A stretch of 64,000 bases of DNA from Seohaeicola saemankumensis. GTDB lineage: Bacteria > Pseudomonadota > Alphaproteobacteria > Rhodobacterales > Rhodobacteraceae. Each line of letters starts with the position of its first letter. Positions within the stretch are counted from its first letter, which is position 1. The position numbers were made by a program, and so were the translations under genes. The stretch is from positions 1 to 64,000 of the forward strand of contig NZ_JAINWI010000005.1 of the NCBI RefSeq assembly GCF_021021435.1, given 5' to 3'. This document shows, in pieces, positions 43,721 through 52,130 of the stretch. The notes beneath the pieces are model-generated. The model had not been told where the DNA came from. It did not search any database and was given only the letters and a program-made list of their open reading frames with translations.

Positions 43721-45090
43721 GCCTGCCCTGCCAAGGAAACCGCGCTGTTGGTGCCAGCCAGCGCCAGCAAGGCCGCGCGGCTTTCGGCCAAGGTGCTGCT
43801 CTCATGCCGCCCTTGGGAGATCAGCGCCCTGATCTGGGGCCAAAGCGCCATTGCCTGATCCAGAACCTTGTCCTGACCCGCCGAATAGCCACCCATCATC
43901 ACCAGATCGCGGTTGTCCATATAGCTTGAGATCAGTTGCTGCAGGTGCAAAGCAGCGGCCCGGTGCTGCGGGTCGGTCACATCGCCCATGACGCGACTGA
44001 CCGATTGGGGAACGTCGATCGCAGGATAGATTCCCGCCTGCGCCTGACGCCGTGACAGCACCAGATGACCATCCAGAATGGCGCGCGCTGTATCCACCAT
44101 CGGATCGTTGGTCGTGTCGTCACCATCTGCCAGAACCGTGCAGATCGCCGTGATCGTGCCTTGTCCCGGTAATCCCGGTCCTGCGCGTTCCAGCAGGGTC
44201 GGGATCATTGCCACTACCGAAGGGGGATAGCCCTTGGCCGTGGGTTGTTCGCCCAAGGCCAGACCGATTTCGCGCTGGGCATGACCCACGCGTGTCAGGC
44301 TGTCGAGGATCAGCAGAACCCGCTTGCCTTCGGACCGGAACCATTCTGCGATGGACATGGCGCGCCGCACACCGCGCAGGCGCAGCATAGGCGACTGGTC
44401 GGCAGGGACGGCCAGAAGACAGGTGCGGCGCGCCGCATCGCCGGTCATCAGACGACGTGAGAAATCCCCGACTTCGCGGGCACGTTCGCCAATCAGCGCG
44501 ACGATAACAACATCGGCTTTTGCCTCGCGTGCCATCATCTCGATCAAGACGGATTTGCCCACGCCTGAGCCTGCGATAATACCGATCCGCTGCCCCTCGC
44601 CCAAGGTCAGGGCGGCATTGATCACGCGCACACCCACGTCCAGTGGTTTGTCCACCGGCGTGCGCATCAGCGGGTTCAGCGGCCGCCCGTGCAACGGCCA
44701 GCGGGCCTCGCAAACGGGTTGCGGGCCGCCATCCAGCGGATTGCCTTTCGCGTCGATCACGCGACCCAAGAGTGCTGGACCCACATCGACTTCCTGCCCG
44801 CCCTTGACCAGCCAGGCCTTGGCTCCGGCCTCGATCGGGGCATAGGGTTCGTTCAGGAACAACAGGTTGCGACCATCACGAAATCCCACGATCTCGGCCT
44901 CGGCAGGTAGTCCGCCCTGTGTTTCGATATGCACCAACGCACCGGGACTGGCCGGAAACCCAGTGGTTTCCAATTGTAAACCGTCATAGCTGAGGACCTG
45001 TCCGCTGAACCTGGGCTCGGGGTCCGGCATATTGCACAGGCGTTCGATCAACAGCGGGATCAGCCCTGAGGGCGGTAGTTCAACCAGCAT
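43717..45090 (-). CDS. fliI: Flagellar export ATPase FliI
   Basis: A 457-aa F1-beta-like ATPase that energises unloading of export substrates. Walker A is AGSGVGKS (173-180), Walker B is LLILDSLTR (about 258-266). 'GEQPTAKGYPPSVVAMIPTL' and 'DDTTNDPMVDTARAILDGHL' are typical of the family. It overlaps fliH by 11 bases and fliJ by 4, indicating one transcript. Confidence 0.96.
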   Translation of the reverse strand: MLVELPPSGLIPLLIERLCNMPDPEPRFSGQVLSYDGLQLETTGFPASPGALVHIETQGGLPAEAEIVGFRDGRNLLFLNEPYAPIEAGAKAWLVKGGQEVDVGPALLGRVIDAKGNPLDGGPQPVCEARWPLHGRPLNPLMRTPVDKPLDVGVRVINAALTLGEGQRIGIIAGSGVGKSVLIEMMAREAKADVVIVALIGERAREVGDFSRRLMTGDAARRTCLLAVPADQSPMLRLRGVRRAMSIAEWFRSEGKRVLLILDSLTRVGHAQREIGLALGEQPTAKGYPPSVVAMIPTLLERAGPGLPGQGTITAICTVLADGDDTTNDPMVDTARAILDGHLVLSRRQAQAGIYPAIDVPQSVSRVMGDVTDPQHRAAALHLQQLISSYMDNRDLVMMGGYSAGQDKVLDQAMALWPQIRALISQGRHESSTLAESRAALLALAGTNSAVSLAGQA

Positions 45091-45931
45091 CGTGCAACTC
45101 CGTTTCGGATGGCGCTGCCGCGAGGATCAGATCCTCGATATGCAAGGTGGCGGTTCTTAAATCTATGTCCCCGCGTGACAGGCCAGCGTCCGCCACAAGC
45201 CGCGCCCGCGCCAGGGCGGCTAGATCGCCAGAGCAGGCCTGATCGAAAACGGCGCGCACGGCCTCCAGATCCGAAGGATGCAGATGCAGCGCGACAGCGC
45301 CCAGTCCCGTCGATACGCGCGCAGCCAGAGCGGCGATGCGGCGGACAAACGGTTCAGGGGTGGCATCAATGACCTGCCCCGCCCGATCAGCGGCCATTCG
45401 CGCTACGGCCTGATCAAGCGCTGTCGACAGGGCCGCCACTTGCGCGGCTGACGGGTTCGCCAGACGTTCCAAAGCACTGGCCAAAGCGGTCGCAGCCATT
45501 GCAACCGTTTGCCTTTCGCTGTCGAGTTCGGCTAAAGCGGCGGCACGGCCTTCGGCCCGTGCTGTCTCCAACTGCTGGGCGGATGGAGTGGTGTTGTCCT
45601 GCATAGCGGGACGAAGCGCACTGGGCGTAGTCTCGATCCGTGGCTCTGTCGGAGCCGCGGGCTCTGATTGCGTCGGGGTTTGGGTGCCCGCGCTGTGATC
45701 GTCGGCCACCGTAGCAGCAGCCATTTCCGCGGTCGCGGCAGCCTCTTTCGCGGCTGTTTCAACACTTAAATCGGTTGCCATGACATGCACCGGAACCGCA
45801 CGAAAACTGTCGGCACCCTGTGGGGTTTGCAAGCCGGATTGTTTCAGAAAAACCGACATCTGCCCGCTATCCTTTTTGTCTGGAAGGAAGGCTTTCGCTT
45901 CGGTCATATCGCGCAGGAAACTGCCATCCAT
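45080..45931 (-). CDS. fliH: Flagellar export regulator FliH
   Basis: About 283 aa. A Pro/Thr/Ala-rich N-terminal half (about 45-125) is followed by a helical region and the C-terminal FliH/YscL domain ('VSTGLGAVALHLHPSDLEAV', 'DAGLSRGDIDLRTATLHIED'), which binds the N-terminus of FliI and the C-ring. The ATG at 45931 is used; a TTG at 45937 is better spaced to the GGAG at the end of fliG and would add two residues. Confidence 0.85.
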   Translation of the reverse strand: MDGSFLRDMTEAKAFLPDKKDSGQMSVFLKQSGLQTPQGADSFRAVPVHVMATDLSVETAAKEAAATAEMAAATVADDHSAGTQTPTQSEPAAPTEPRIETTPSALRPAMQDNTTPSAQQLETARAEGRAAALAELDSERQTVAMAATALASALERLANPSAAQVAALSTALDQAVARMAADRAGQVIDATPEPFVRRIAALAARVSTGLGAVALHLHPSDLEAVRAVFDQACSGDLAALARARLVADAGLSRGDIDLRTATLHIEDLILAAAPSETELHDAG

Positions 45932-45933
45932 GA

Positions 45934-46938
45934 TCAAACCATCTCCTCACCGCCGCGACCGGCCAGCACGATTGTGCCCGCATCAGACATCTGGCGCGCC
46001 ACGGCGACGATCTGTTTCTGCGCTTCTTGCACATCGGTTAGACGGACCGGTCCCAAGGCCTCCATCTCGTCGCGGATCGTCGCGGCGGCCCTGACCGACA
46101 TGCAGGATAGCAGCCTTTCGCGCAGCACCTCGTCGGCGCCTTTCAGCGCCAGAACCAGCCGCTCGGGTTCGATGGCACGCAGTAGCGTCTGTAGACTGCG
46201 GTCGTCGGATTTGCCCAGATTGTCGAACACGAACATATTGTCCTGAATTGCACCCATAAGGTCTTTGTCGTCCTTGCGGATATCCCTGAGAATCCGTGCC
46301 TCTATGCCAGAACGGGTAAAGTTCATGATCCGCGCCGCAGCCTTCACGCCTCCGATCTGCGAGGCGCTGGAACTGGTCGAGGCTTTGAATTCCCGCTGCA
46401 AGACCTGCTCAAGATCGCTGAGGGCTTCGGGCGTGACGGCCGTCAATTCGGCTATGCGGCGCACGATGTCCGGTTGCAGGTCTTCGGGCAAGGATGTCAG
46501 GACTTCGGCAGCCTGTGCATAGTCGAGACAGGCAATAACCAAAGCCATGATCTGGGGATGCTCGCTCGAGATCAGTTCCGAGATGGATCTTGCGTCCATC
46601 CATTCCAGCAACCGGATCGGGCGTTCGGTGCTGTTGGGGCTAATCCGGCTGATGACCGATTGTGCCCTGTCCGGTCCCAGCGCCTGATGCATGATATTGC
46701 GGACATAGGCGGGCGTTCCGTGGCCCAATCCGGTCTCGCCTGCCAGACGCGACAGGAAATCCTCAAGGATGCGGTCCACCTCGTCCTCGGGAACATCTTC
46801 GACGGCATACATGGCCGATCCAAGATGCTGCACTTCGGTGGGTGTCAGATGACGCATCACATCGGCAGCAATGGGTTCGCCGAACATCAGCATCAGAATA
46901 GCGGCGTCACTGGTGGCTTGGGCGGAAGCGGTGGCCAT
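45934..46938 (-). CDS. fliG: Flagellar motor switch protein FliG
   Basis: A 334-aa rotor protein. The middle domain contains the EHPQ motif ('ELISSEHPQIMALVIACLDY'), and the C-terminal torque domain has the charged helix 'RSLQTLLRAIEPERLVLALK' with 'GADEVLRERLLSCMSVRAAA'. It contacts MotA to produce torque and FliF to attach the C-ring. It follows fliF by 13 bases. Confidence 0.95.
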   Translation of the reverse strand: MATASAQATSDAAILMLMFGEPIAADVMRHLTPTEVQHLGSAMYAVEDVPEDEVDRILEDFLSRLAGETGLGHGTPAYVRNIMHQALGPDRAQSVISRISPNSTERPIRLLEWMDARSISELISSEHPQIMALVIACLDYAQAAEVLTSLPEDLQPDIVRRIAELTAVTPEALSDLEQVLQREFKASTSSSASQIGGVKAAARIMNFTRSGIEARILRDIRKDDKDLMGAIQDNMFVFDNLGKSDDRSLQTLLRAIEPERLVLALKGADEVLRERLLSCMSVRAAATIRDEMEALGPVRLTDVQEAQKQIVAVARQMSDAGTIVLAGRGGEEMV

Positions 46939-46951
46939 GGCGTTTGTCCTG

Positions 46952-48646
46952 TCAGGCAGAGTCGAGATCGGATTTCATCATGCGGTGCATCACTGTGGCG
47001 ATCCTGACCGGATCATCGGCCACAAGGCTGCGAAGCACGGCTTGTTTTTCCTCACGGGTGGCGCGGTTGCCCAGAACGCTGATCGCCAGATCCTTCTGGC
47101 GTCTCTCGGCACCACCTTCGAGATTGTCCATCTGCAACCCGCGCGCGCTGTCATAGGGCGCAAGGCCTGTGCCGCGTGCTGCAGGCTGGGTCTGCCGCAT
47201 CAGCAACGGGCGCACGACACCCAGGCCGACAACCGCGACCAAAGCGATCAGCGCGAATTCTCGCAGGGCGCTGGGAACCCAGTCAAGGTTCATGCCCGGT
47301 GCCTCGGTCAGGATTTCGGGATGCGCAAAAGGTTGGGCAAGGATGGTCACACTGTCACCGCGATCTGCGTCGAACCCGATTGCGGTTTCGGTCAGGCGCT
47401 GAAGGTCCGCGATAAGTGTCTCTGGCATGGCGGGTGCGTCGGCGACCCCGCCATCGGCCCCCGCAGTTGTTGCGGGGGCCCTGATGACAATGGCCGCAAA
47501 GACACGTGTGATCTTGCCGATTTCCTCTTGCGTGCTGGCAACCGTGCGGCTGATTTCATAGTTGCGGGTGCTGCCTGTGGTCCTGTTGCGGATGTTATCC
47601 ACCTCGCCGCCGGTGCCGGGGGCATCGGTCAGTTCGCCTTCGGCTGGCGGTGTATTGGCCACCGCGCCGGGGATGCCGCCTGCCGCTGCATCTCGGGTCA
47701 GGGTATCGGTCAGTTGCTCGCTGCGAAGGGCGTTGCCCTCGGGGTCGACGCGTTCCTCGGTGATCTCGCGACGGGTGAAATCCATGCTTGCCGTGACCTC
47801 GACCGACAGGTTGCCCTGACCGATAACAGGCGTCAGCAGGGCCTCGATGCGCTGCCGCATGAGGTTTTCAACCTCGACCCTGTGGCGCAACTGACGCTCG
47901 CTTAGCCGGCCTGCATCGTCCATGTCCCCGCGCGACAACAGGCGACCTGTCTGGTCTACCACGGTCACATCGCTTTGAGCCAGTCCTGAAACCGAGGACG
48001 AGACCAGATGCACAATCGCCTCGACCTGACCGGGGTCCATGACCCTGCCTGCGGCAAGCGTCAGGAACACCGAGGCGCGCGGCGGAAGACTGTCGCGCAA
48101 AAAGGCCGATTTCTCGGGAAGTGCCAGATGGACGCGGGCGGCCTGCACGCTGGCGATTTCCGTGATGGAACGCGCCAGATCCAGTTCCTGAGCCTGACGC
48201 AGTCTGGCCGCTTCCAGCGCACGGCTGGCACCCATCGGTAAATCCGACAGGACGCGGTCACCATCGGGCACGGATTGCGGCAAGCCCTGTGCGGCAAGCG
48301 CCAGTCGGGCACGATGATAGTCGCCCGAGGGCACAGTGATTTCGCCGCTTGTCCTGTCAACACGCGCTTCGATCCCCGAACCGCCCAATGTCTCGATCAC
48401 GCGCGCCTTCTCGGCCTCGGCCATGCCCGGATAAAGGGTTGAACGGGGTGTTTCACGAAGGGCAAGCCATACCAGCAAGGCAAGCGCTGTTGCGGCAACC
48501 AGAATGATGGATGGTAAGGCGCGCCGCACGGCGGGCTGTTCGGTGAAACGGGTAAAGCCTCCGGTCAGGTCACGCAGCCGCGCAACCGCACCCGAAGCAG
48601 GTGCCGAGGGCAGAGTGTCTTGTCGCGGAACCGGAGACAGCGCCAT
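46952..48646 (-). CDS. fliF: Flagellar MS-ring protein FliF
   Basis: A 564-aa inner-membrane ring protein. N-terminal (about 45-63) and C-terminal (about 440-460) membrane helices flank the large periplasmic part with the ring-building motifs 'TLYPGMAEAEKARVIETLGG' and 'EKSAFLRDSLPPRASVFLTL'. The C-terminal tail binds FliG. It is the base on which the basal body is built. Confidence 0.96.
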   Translation of the reverse strand: MALSPVPRQDTLPSAPASGAVARLRDLTGGFTRFTEQPAVRRALPSIILVAATALALLVWLALRETPRSTLYPGMAEAEKARVIETLGGSGIEARVDRTSGEITVPSGDYHRARLALAAQGLPQSVPDGDRVLSDLPMGASRALEAARLRQAQELDLARSITEIASVQAARVHLALPEKSAFLRDSLPPRASVFLTLAAGRVMDPGQVEAIVHLVSSSVSGLAQSDVTVVDQTGRLLSRGDMDDAGRLSERQLRHRVEVENLMRQRIEALLTPVIGQGNLSVEVTASMDFTRREITEERVDPEGNALRSEQLTDTLTRDAAAGGIPGAVANTPPAEGELTDAPGTGGEVDNIRNRTTGSTRNYEISRTVASTQEEIGKITRVFAAIVIRAPATTAGADGGVADAPAMPETLIADLQRLTETAIGFDADRGDSVTILAQPFAHPEILTEAPGMNLDWVPSALREFALIALVAVVGLGVVRPLLMRQTQPAARGTGLAPYDSARGLQMDNLEGGAERRQKDLAISVLGNRATREEKQAVLRSLVADDPVRIATVMHRMMKSDLDSA

Positions 48647-48674
48647 AAGTTGAAACCTTAGTTTTCGGGCCGCG

Positions 48675-48974
48675 TCAGAGCGGCATGTTCATAATGTCGC
48701 GGTAGGCGCCAAGCGCCTTGTTCCGCACGTTCAGTGTCAACTGGAACCCCAGCGAGGCAACTTGCTGGTCGACCATCACAGCCGCCAGATCCTGCTCGAT
48801 CCCCATCTCCCATGCTTTGGCGGACTGCGAGGCTTGCGCCTGCGATGCCTTGAGCTGGTCCAGCGCCGTTTCGATCCTGTCGCCAAAGCCCTTTGCTGCC
48901 TCGGCAGGTTTTGCGGTCTGCGCGGGTTGCAGGGGAACCAGATTAAAGCCGCTTCCAACGGGTCCGATTGTCAT
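48675..48974 (-). CDS. fliE: Rod-MS ring junction protein FliE
   Basis: A 99-aa protein. The C-terminal helix 'VMVDQQVASLGFQLTLNVRN' followed by 'KALGAYRDIMNMPL' is the FliE signature. It is the first axial protein assembled and joins FliF to FlgB. It follows fleT by 10 bases. Confidence 0.94.
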   Translation of the reverse strand: MTIGPVGSGFNLVPLQPAQTAKPAEAAKGFGDRIETALDQLKASQAQASQSAKAWEMGIEQDLAAVMVDQQVASLGFQLTLNVRNKALGAYRDIMNMPL

Positions 48975-48984
48975 GGTGTTACCC

Positions 48985-50157
48985 TCACACAGCCTCGGCG
49001 AGGCGCATATGGTTTCCCATTTGGGTCAGAAAGCTCGGGTTGGAGGGCATCCGCAGACCCGTTCCGGTGTCCAGAAGGATATCCTCGATCCCGATGGTCT
49101 GCCCGTCACACAAAACCAGCGCGCGCTGGATGACATTTTCAAGCTCGCGCACATTGCCGGTCCAGTTGTGGCGGCGCAACGCTGCCATCGCCTCGGGGGT
49201 GAACAGCGGGGGCGTGCTATCGCGCCAGTGGCGGCGCAGCAACGAGACGGCTAGCGCGGCAATGTCTTCGGGACGTTGTGCAATGGCGCGCGTTGTCAGC
49301 GGGAAGACATGCAGACGGTAGTACAGATCTTCACGGAAGCGGCCTTCGCGCACTTCCAGCGACATGTCACGGTTGGACGTGGCGACAATACGGATATCCA
49401 CGGCTACTTCCTCGGAAGAGCCCAGCGGCGTGACACGCCGTTCCTGAATCACGCGCAGCAGTTTGCTTTGCAATCCAAGCGGCATTTCCGAGACTTCGTC
49501 CAGTAACAGCGTGCCGCCATCCGCAGCGCGGATCAGCCCGCGATTGGCTGTCGCCGCGCCGGTGAAAGAACCCTTCTCATGCCCGAACAGCATCGCTTCC
49601 AGCATGTTTTCGGGAATGGCGGCGCAGTTGATCGCCACAAAGGGCTTGTCGGCGCGGCGGCTGGCGGCGTGGACCGAACGGGCCAGGACTTCCTTGCCGC
49701 TGCCGGTCGGCCCGTTGATGAACACAGTGACATCGGTGCGGGCTACGCGTTCGGCCAGATCAATCAATGAACCTGTTGCCGGATCGCAAGCGACCATCGG
49801 GCGCAGCGGGGCTGCAAGGATATCGACCAACATCAGCAGTGCAGGATCGTGCAAGGGGTCGCAGGAGGCGGCAGGCGTGGGCAAAGAGATGCGGATCAGA
49901 CGCGCGCCCAACTCGCTTTCGATGGCGAAGGTCTCTGCATTTTCGCGCAGGATCACAAGGCTGCGGATACCGGCGGCGCGTGCCGCATCCTGCGCGCGAC
50001 GCTCTGTGATGGCGTCGGCGGCTGTTGCGACAAACATGACTGCCCCGCATCCCCGTTCTGCAACACCGCGCGTCACGCCGATCCGGCGCCGCTGCAGCAG
50101 CTGCTCCAGAGCATCTGCCGAGGAGAACTGGGGATCGAGAAAATGCAACTTGGTCAT
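48985..50157 (-). CDS. fleT: Sigma-54 activator FleT lacking a DNA-binding domain
   Basis: A 390-aa AAA+ activator. An N-terminal domain of about 105 residues, unlike a canonical receiver (no phospho-acceptor pattern), precedes the sigma-54 domain: Walker A GPTGSGKE (149-156), GSFTGA loop (196-201), Walker B LLLDEV. The protein stops about 30 residues after the AAA+ domain with no Fis-type helix-turn-helix. In R. sphaeroides, FleT is likewise devoid of a DNA-binding domain and acts in complex with FleQ; the position directly before fliE matches too. The ATG at 50157 has AAGGA; a TTG two codons earlier is less likely. Confidence 0.9.
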   Translation of the reverse strand: MTKLHFLDPQFSSADALEQLLQRRRIGVTRGVAERGCGAVMFVATAADAITERRAQDAARAAGIRSLVILRENAETFAIESELGARLIRISLPTPAASCDPLHDPALLMLVDILAAPLRPMVACDPATGSLIDLAERVARTDVTVFINGPTGSGKEVLARSVHAASRRADKPFVAINCAAIPENMLEAMLFGHEKGSFTGAATANRGLIRAADGGTLLLDEVSEMPLGLQSKLLRVIQERRVTPLGSSEEVAVDIRIVATSNRDMSLEVREGRFREDLYYRLHVFPLTTRAIAQRPEDIAALAVSLLRRHWRDSTPPLFTPEAMAALRRHNWTGNVRELENVIQRALVLCDGQTIGIEDILLDTGTGLRMPSNPSFLTQMGNHMRLAEAV

Positions 50158-50191
50158 GGTCAAATCCTTTTACGTCACCTGAACTTGTTAA

Positions 50192-50207
50192 GGCAGGAAC
50201 CATGCCA
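50192..50207 (-). promoter_or_regulatory. Sigma-54 promoter of fleT-fliEFGHIJ
   Basis: The minus strand reads TGGCAT-GGTTC-CTGCC, with correct GG/GC spacing, 35 bases before the fleT ATG. Confidence 0.72.
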
Positions 50208-50381
50208 AACCCCGCGTTTTAGAGGAGTCTCGAAAGATACTGCTCTCTTTCTGCGGAATCCTGCGGTGTGACTGGATTTTGCATGGAAATAGGGAGGGTA
50301 AACGCTGTCGGAAAACCCGAAAACAGCATTGCTATGAAAGGACTTGACGGAAATTCGACGCTCGAAAGCCTGCCTGCCTGG

Positions 50382-50417
50382 TCCGAAAGGATGGGTCGCT
50401 GCACCGAAAGGATGGGG
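50382..50417. promoter_or_regulatory. Two direct CCGAAAGGATGGG half-sites upstream of fleT
   Basis: CCGAAAGGATGGG at 50383-50395 is repeated at 50404-50416, so the start-to-start distance is 21 bases (about two helical turns). It is the right half of the palindrome at 26630-26645. It lies about 175-225 bases upstream of the fleT promoter, a normal enhancer distance. Confidence 0.5.
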
Positions 50418-50436
50418 GCTTTCTGAAGGGCGGTGT

Positions 50437-50462
50437 TAAATTTTCCGCCGTTCGGTCGTTAC
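50437..50462 (+). promoter_or_regulatory. Sigma-28-like promoter of the 101-aa gene
   Basis: TAAA-N14-GTCGTTAC has the same spacing as the fliC promoter and 6 of 8 matches in the -10 box. It lies 34 bases before the ATG at 50496. Confidence 0.45.
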
Positions 50463-50495
50463 AGGAACAGATCCTGATCAGACAAGGCCCAGAGA

Positions 50496-50801
50496 ATGCT
50501 CTCAAAAACATATCATTTAAAATTTCCAAGCCTCGATGCTGCACAGATCGCGGCCCCTTTTGTCGTCGAGACATTGGGCAACGCCATTCCGACCTGCAAT
50601 CTTACAGGTCTGAACGTCGTGATCTCGAAAGAAGGCGATGTCTCTATCAACGTCTTCTTCCCCAACATCAACGATCTCAAAGGTTTCGAGAAGAAACACG
50701 GGGGTTTCCTCGACACGATGAAAAAGACGTTCCTGTTTAAATCCAACGGGTTTGACGGTGTCTGCATCTTCAACTTCGACCGGTCCGAAGAAGCTGCATG
50801 A
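50496..50801 (+). CDS. Small unknown protein preceding cheA4
   Basis: A 101-aa soluble protein, not recognised. It appears as alternating strands and helices ('GLNVVISKEGDVSINVFFPN', then 'LDTMKKTFLFKSNGFDGVCI'), with no signal peptide or membrane helix. A sigma-28-like promoter precedes it and a sigma-54 promoter for cheA4 begins 12 bases after its stop. After its stop the same frame stays open up to cheA4. A chemotaxis or motor-linked role is inferred only from position. Confidence 0.7.
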   Translation: MLSKTYHLKFPSLDAAQIAAPFVVETLGNAIPTCNLTGLNVVISKEGDVSINVFFPNINDLKGFEKKHGGFLDTMKKTFLFKSNGFDGVCIFNFDRSEEAA

Positions 50802-50813
50802 CGGCGGCTGGAC

Positions 50814-50829
50814 TGGCCCCGAACTTGCA
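50814..50829 (+). promoter_or_regulatory. Sigma-54 promoter of the cheA4-cheA3 operon
   Basis: TGGCCC-CGAAC-TTGCA has exact spacing and the same -24 variant as the site at 4430-4445. The transcript should start near 50841, about 78 bases before the cheA4 ATG. Confidence 0.72.
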
Positions 50830-50874
50830 AAAGAGGCTCGGGTTCATCTGTCAAACACATAACCGAAAGAGAAA

Positions 50875-50922
50875 ATGACTCAGTATCGTCGCCAGTCCTG
50901 CAACAGGTTGCTGCGCTCATGA
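50875..50922 (+). other. Possible 15-codon leader reading frame overlapping cheA4
   Basis: ATG at 50875, preceded by AAAGAGAAA, opens a 15-codon frame whose TGA overlaps the cheA4 ATG (ATGA). The alternative cheA4 frame over the same bases reads SPVLQQVAALM and also looks protein-like, so this may be a coupling leader peptide or the sign of a frameshift at the true cheA4 start. Confidence 0.35.
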
Positions 50923-52130
50923 GTGCCGCCGGTCCCGAGATTGCTCCCGAGGGCGGGCTCATGCGTGTGCCGTCCGAACGGATTGGCCGGCTCATGGATC
51001 TGGTGGCGGAACTGTCTTTGTCGGTGGCCGAGACCGTCCGGTCGCCCGATCTTGTCGGGCTGGAGCTGTCGCATTTCGAAACGGCGGTGCACCGGTTGAT
51101 GATGATCGTCCGAGAGGTGCAGGACGCGGCCACGGATATGCGTCTGGTGCCTGTCGACGAGGTGTTCAAACGCCTGCGGCGCATGCTGCGGGAGCTTGAG
51201 CGTCAGACAGGCAAGAAAATCGAGATGGATATTCAGGGTGCCGAAACTCAGATCGACAAACTGGTCGCGGACCGTCTGTATGATCCGCTGCTGCATGTCT
51301 TGCGGAATGCTGCCGATCACGGGCTTGAACCGCCGCAGGATCGTGTTGCTGCCGGTAAGCCTGAAATCGGTAGTATCATCCTGTCAGCGGCACAGGTCGG
51401 CAGCGAGGTCCGGATCGTTGTCGAGGATAATGGTCGTGGCCTTGACCGTGAACGCATCCTGCACAAGGCACGCGAGCGCGGTTTCTTCGGTCCGGACGAA
51501 GAACCAGAGCCAGCCGCATTGTGGAAGGTGATCTTCGAGCCCGGTTTCTCGACCGCCGAAAATGTCTCCAACCTGTCGGGGCGCGGCGTGGGAATGGACG
51601 TTCTCAACACGACAATGGCGGCTTTGCGCGGCCGCATCGTGGTCGACAGTGCTGCGGGGCAAGGGACTCGCGTTTCCCTGCATATTCCGGTGTCGCTGGC
51701 CTTTCTGGATTGCATCATCCTGCGTCTCGGGCCGCGCCTTTTTGCGGTGCCTGTCGACATGGTCGCGGAAATCGCCTGTCCGGGTCCGCATGATCTGCCA
51801 AAGCTCTCGGCGGGTGGCGGGCAGGAGCTGTTCCGCCTGCGTGGTGGCAGTATTCCGGTTTGCCGGCTCGAGAATTTCTTTGACGGAATGCAGGCCGAGC
51901 CGCGCAGCATGGACGCCCCGCCGCAGGTCATCGTCGTGTTCCAGACCTCCAACGGCCCCCTCGCTGTGCCGGTCGACGAAATTCTGGATCGTCAGCAGGT
52001 TGTCATGAAACCGCTGGTAGGAAGGCTTGCACAAGTGCGGGCAAGTTATGGCTGCGCTCTTCTTGGCACTGGCGAGGTTGCACTTGTGCTGGATTGCGAA
52101 CGGCTGGGTGCCGTGGGCGGTCTGCCATGA
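50919..52130 (+). CDS. cheA4: Chemotaxis kinase CheA4 without P1/P2 domains
   Basis: A 403-aa CheA lacking the phospho-accepting P1 and the CheY-binding P2 domain. Domains: dimerisation P3 (about 15-75), ATP-binding P4 with N-box 'LLHVLRNAADHG' (Asn130), G1 DNGRGLD (170-176) and G2 GRGVGMD (221-227), and a CheW-like P5 (about 260-400). It can bind ATP but must phosphorylate another protein's P1. In R. sphaeroides CheA4 phosphorylates His51 of CheA3, encoded here at the end of the same operon. cheR3 starts inside its stop codon (ATGA). Confidence 0.93.
   Translation: MSAAGPEIAPEGGLMRVPSERIGRLMDLVAELSLSVAETVRSPDLVGLELSHFETAVHRLMMIVREVQDAATDMRLVPVDEVFKRLRRMLRELERQTGKKIEMDIQGAETQIDKLVADRLYDPLLHVLRNAADHGLEPPQDRVAAGKPEIGSIILSAAQVGSEVRIVVEDNGRGLDRERILHKARERGFFGPDEEPEPAALWKVIFEPGFSTAENVSNLSGRGVGMDVLNTTMAALRGRIVVDSAAGQGTRVSLHIPVSLAFLDCIILRLGPRLFAVPVDMVAEIACPGPHDLPKLSAGGGQELFRLRGGSIPVCRLENFFDGMQAEPRSMDAPPQVIVVFQTSNGPLAVPVDEILDRQQVVMKPLVGRLAQVRASYGCALLGTGEVALVLDCERLGAVGGLP

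Noticed and set aside
48985-50157. Calling this activator FleQ
   Set aside because: It has no helix-turn-helix after the AAA+ domain and sits before fliE, matching FleT; the protein at 26791 keeps the Fis domain.
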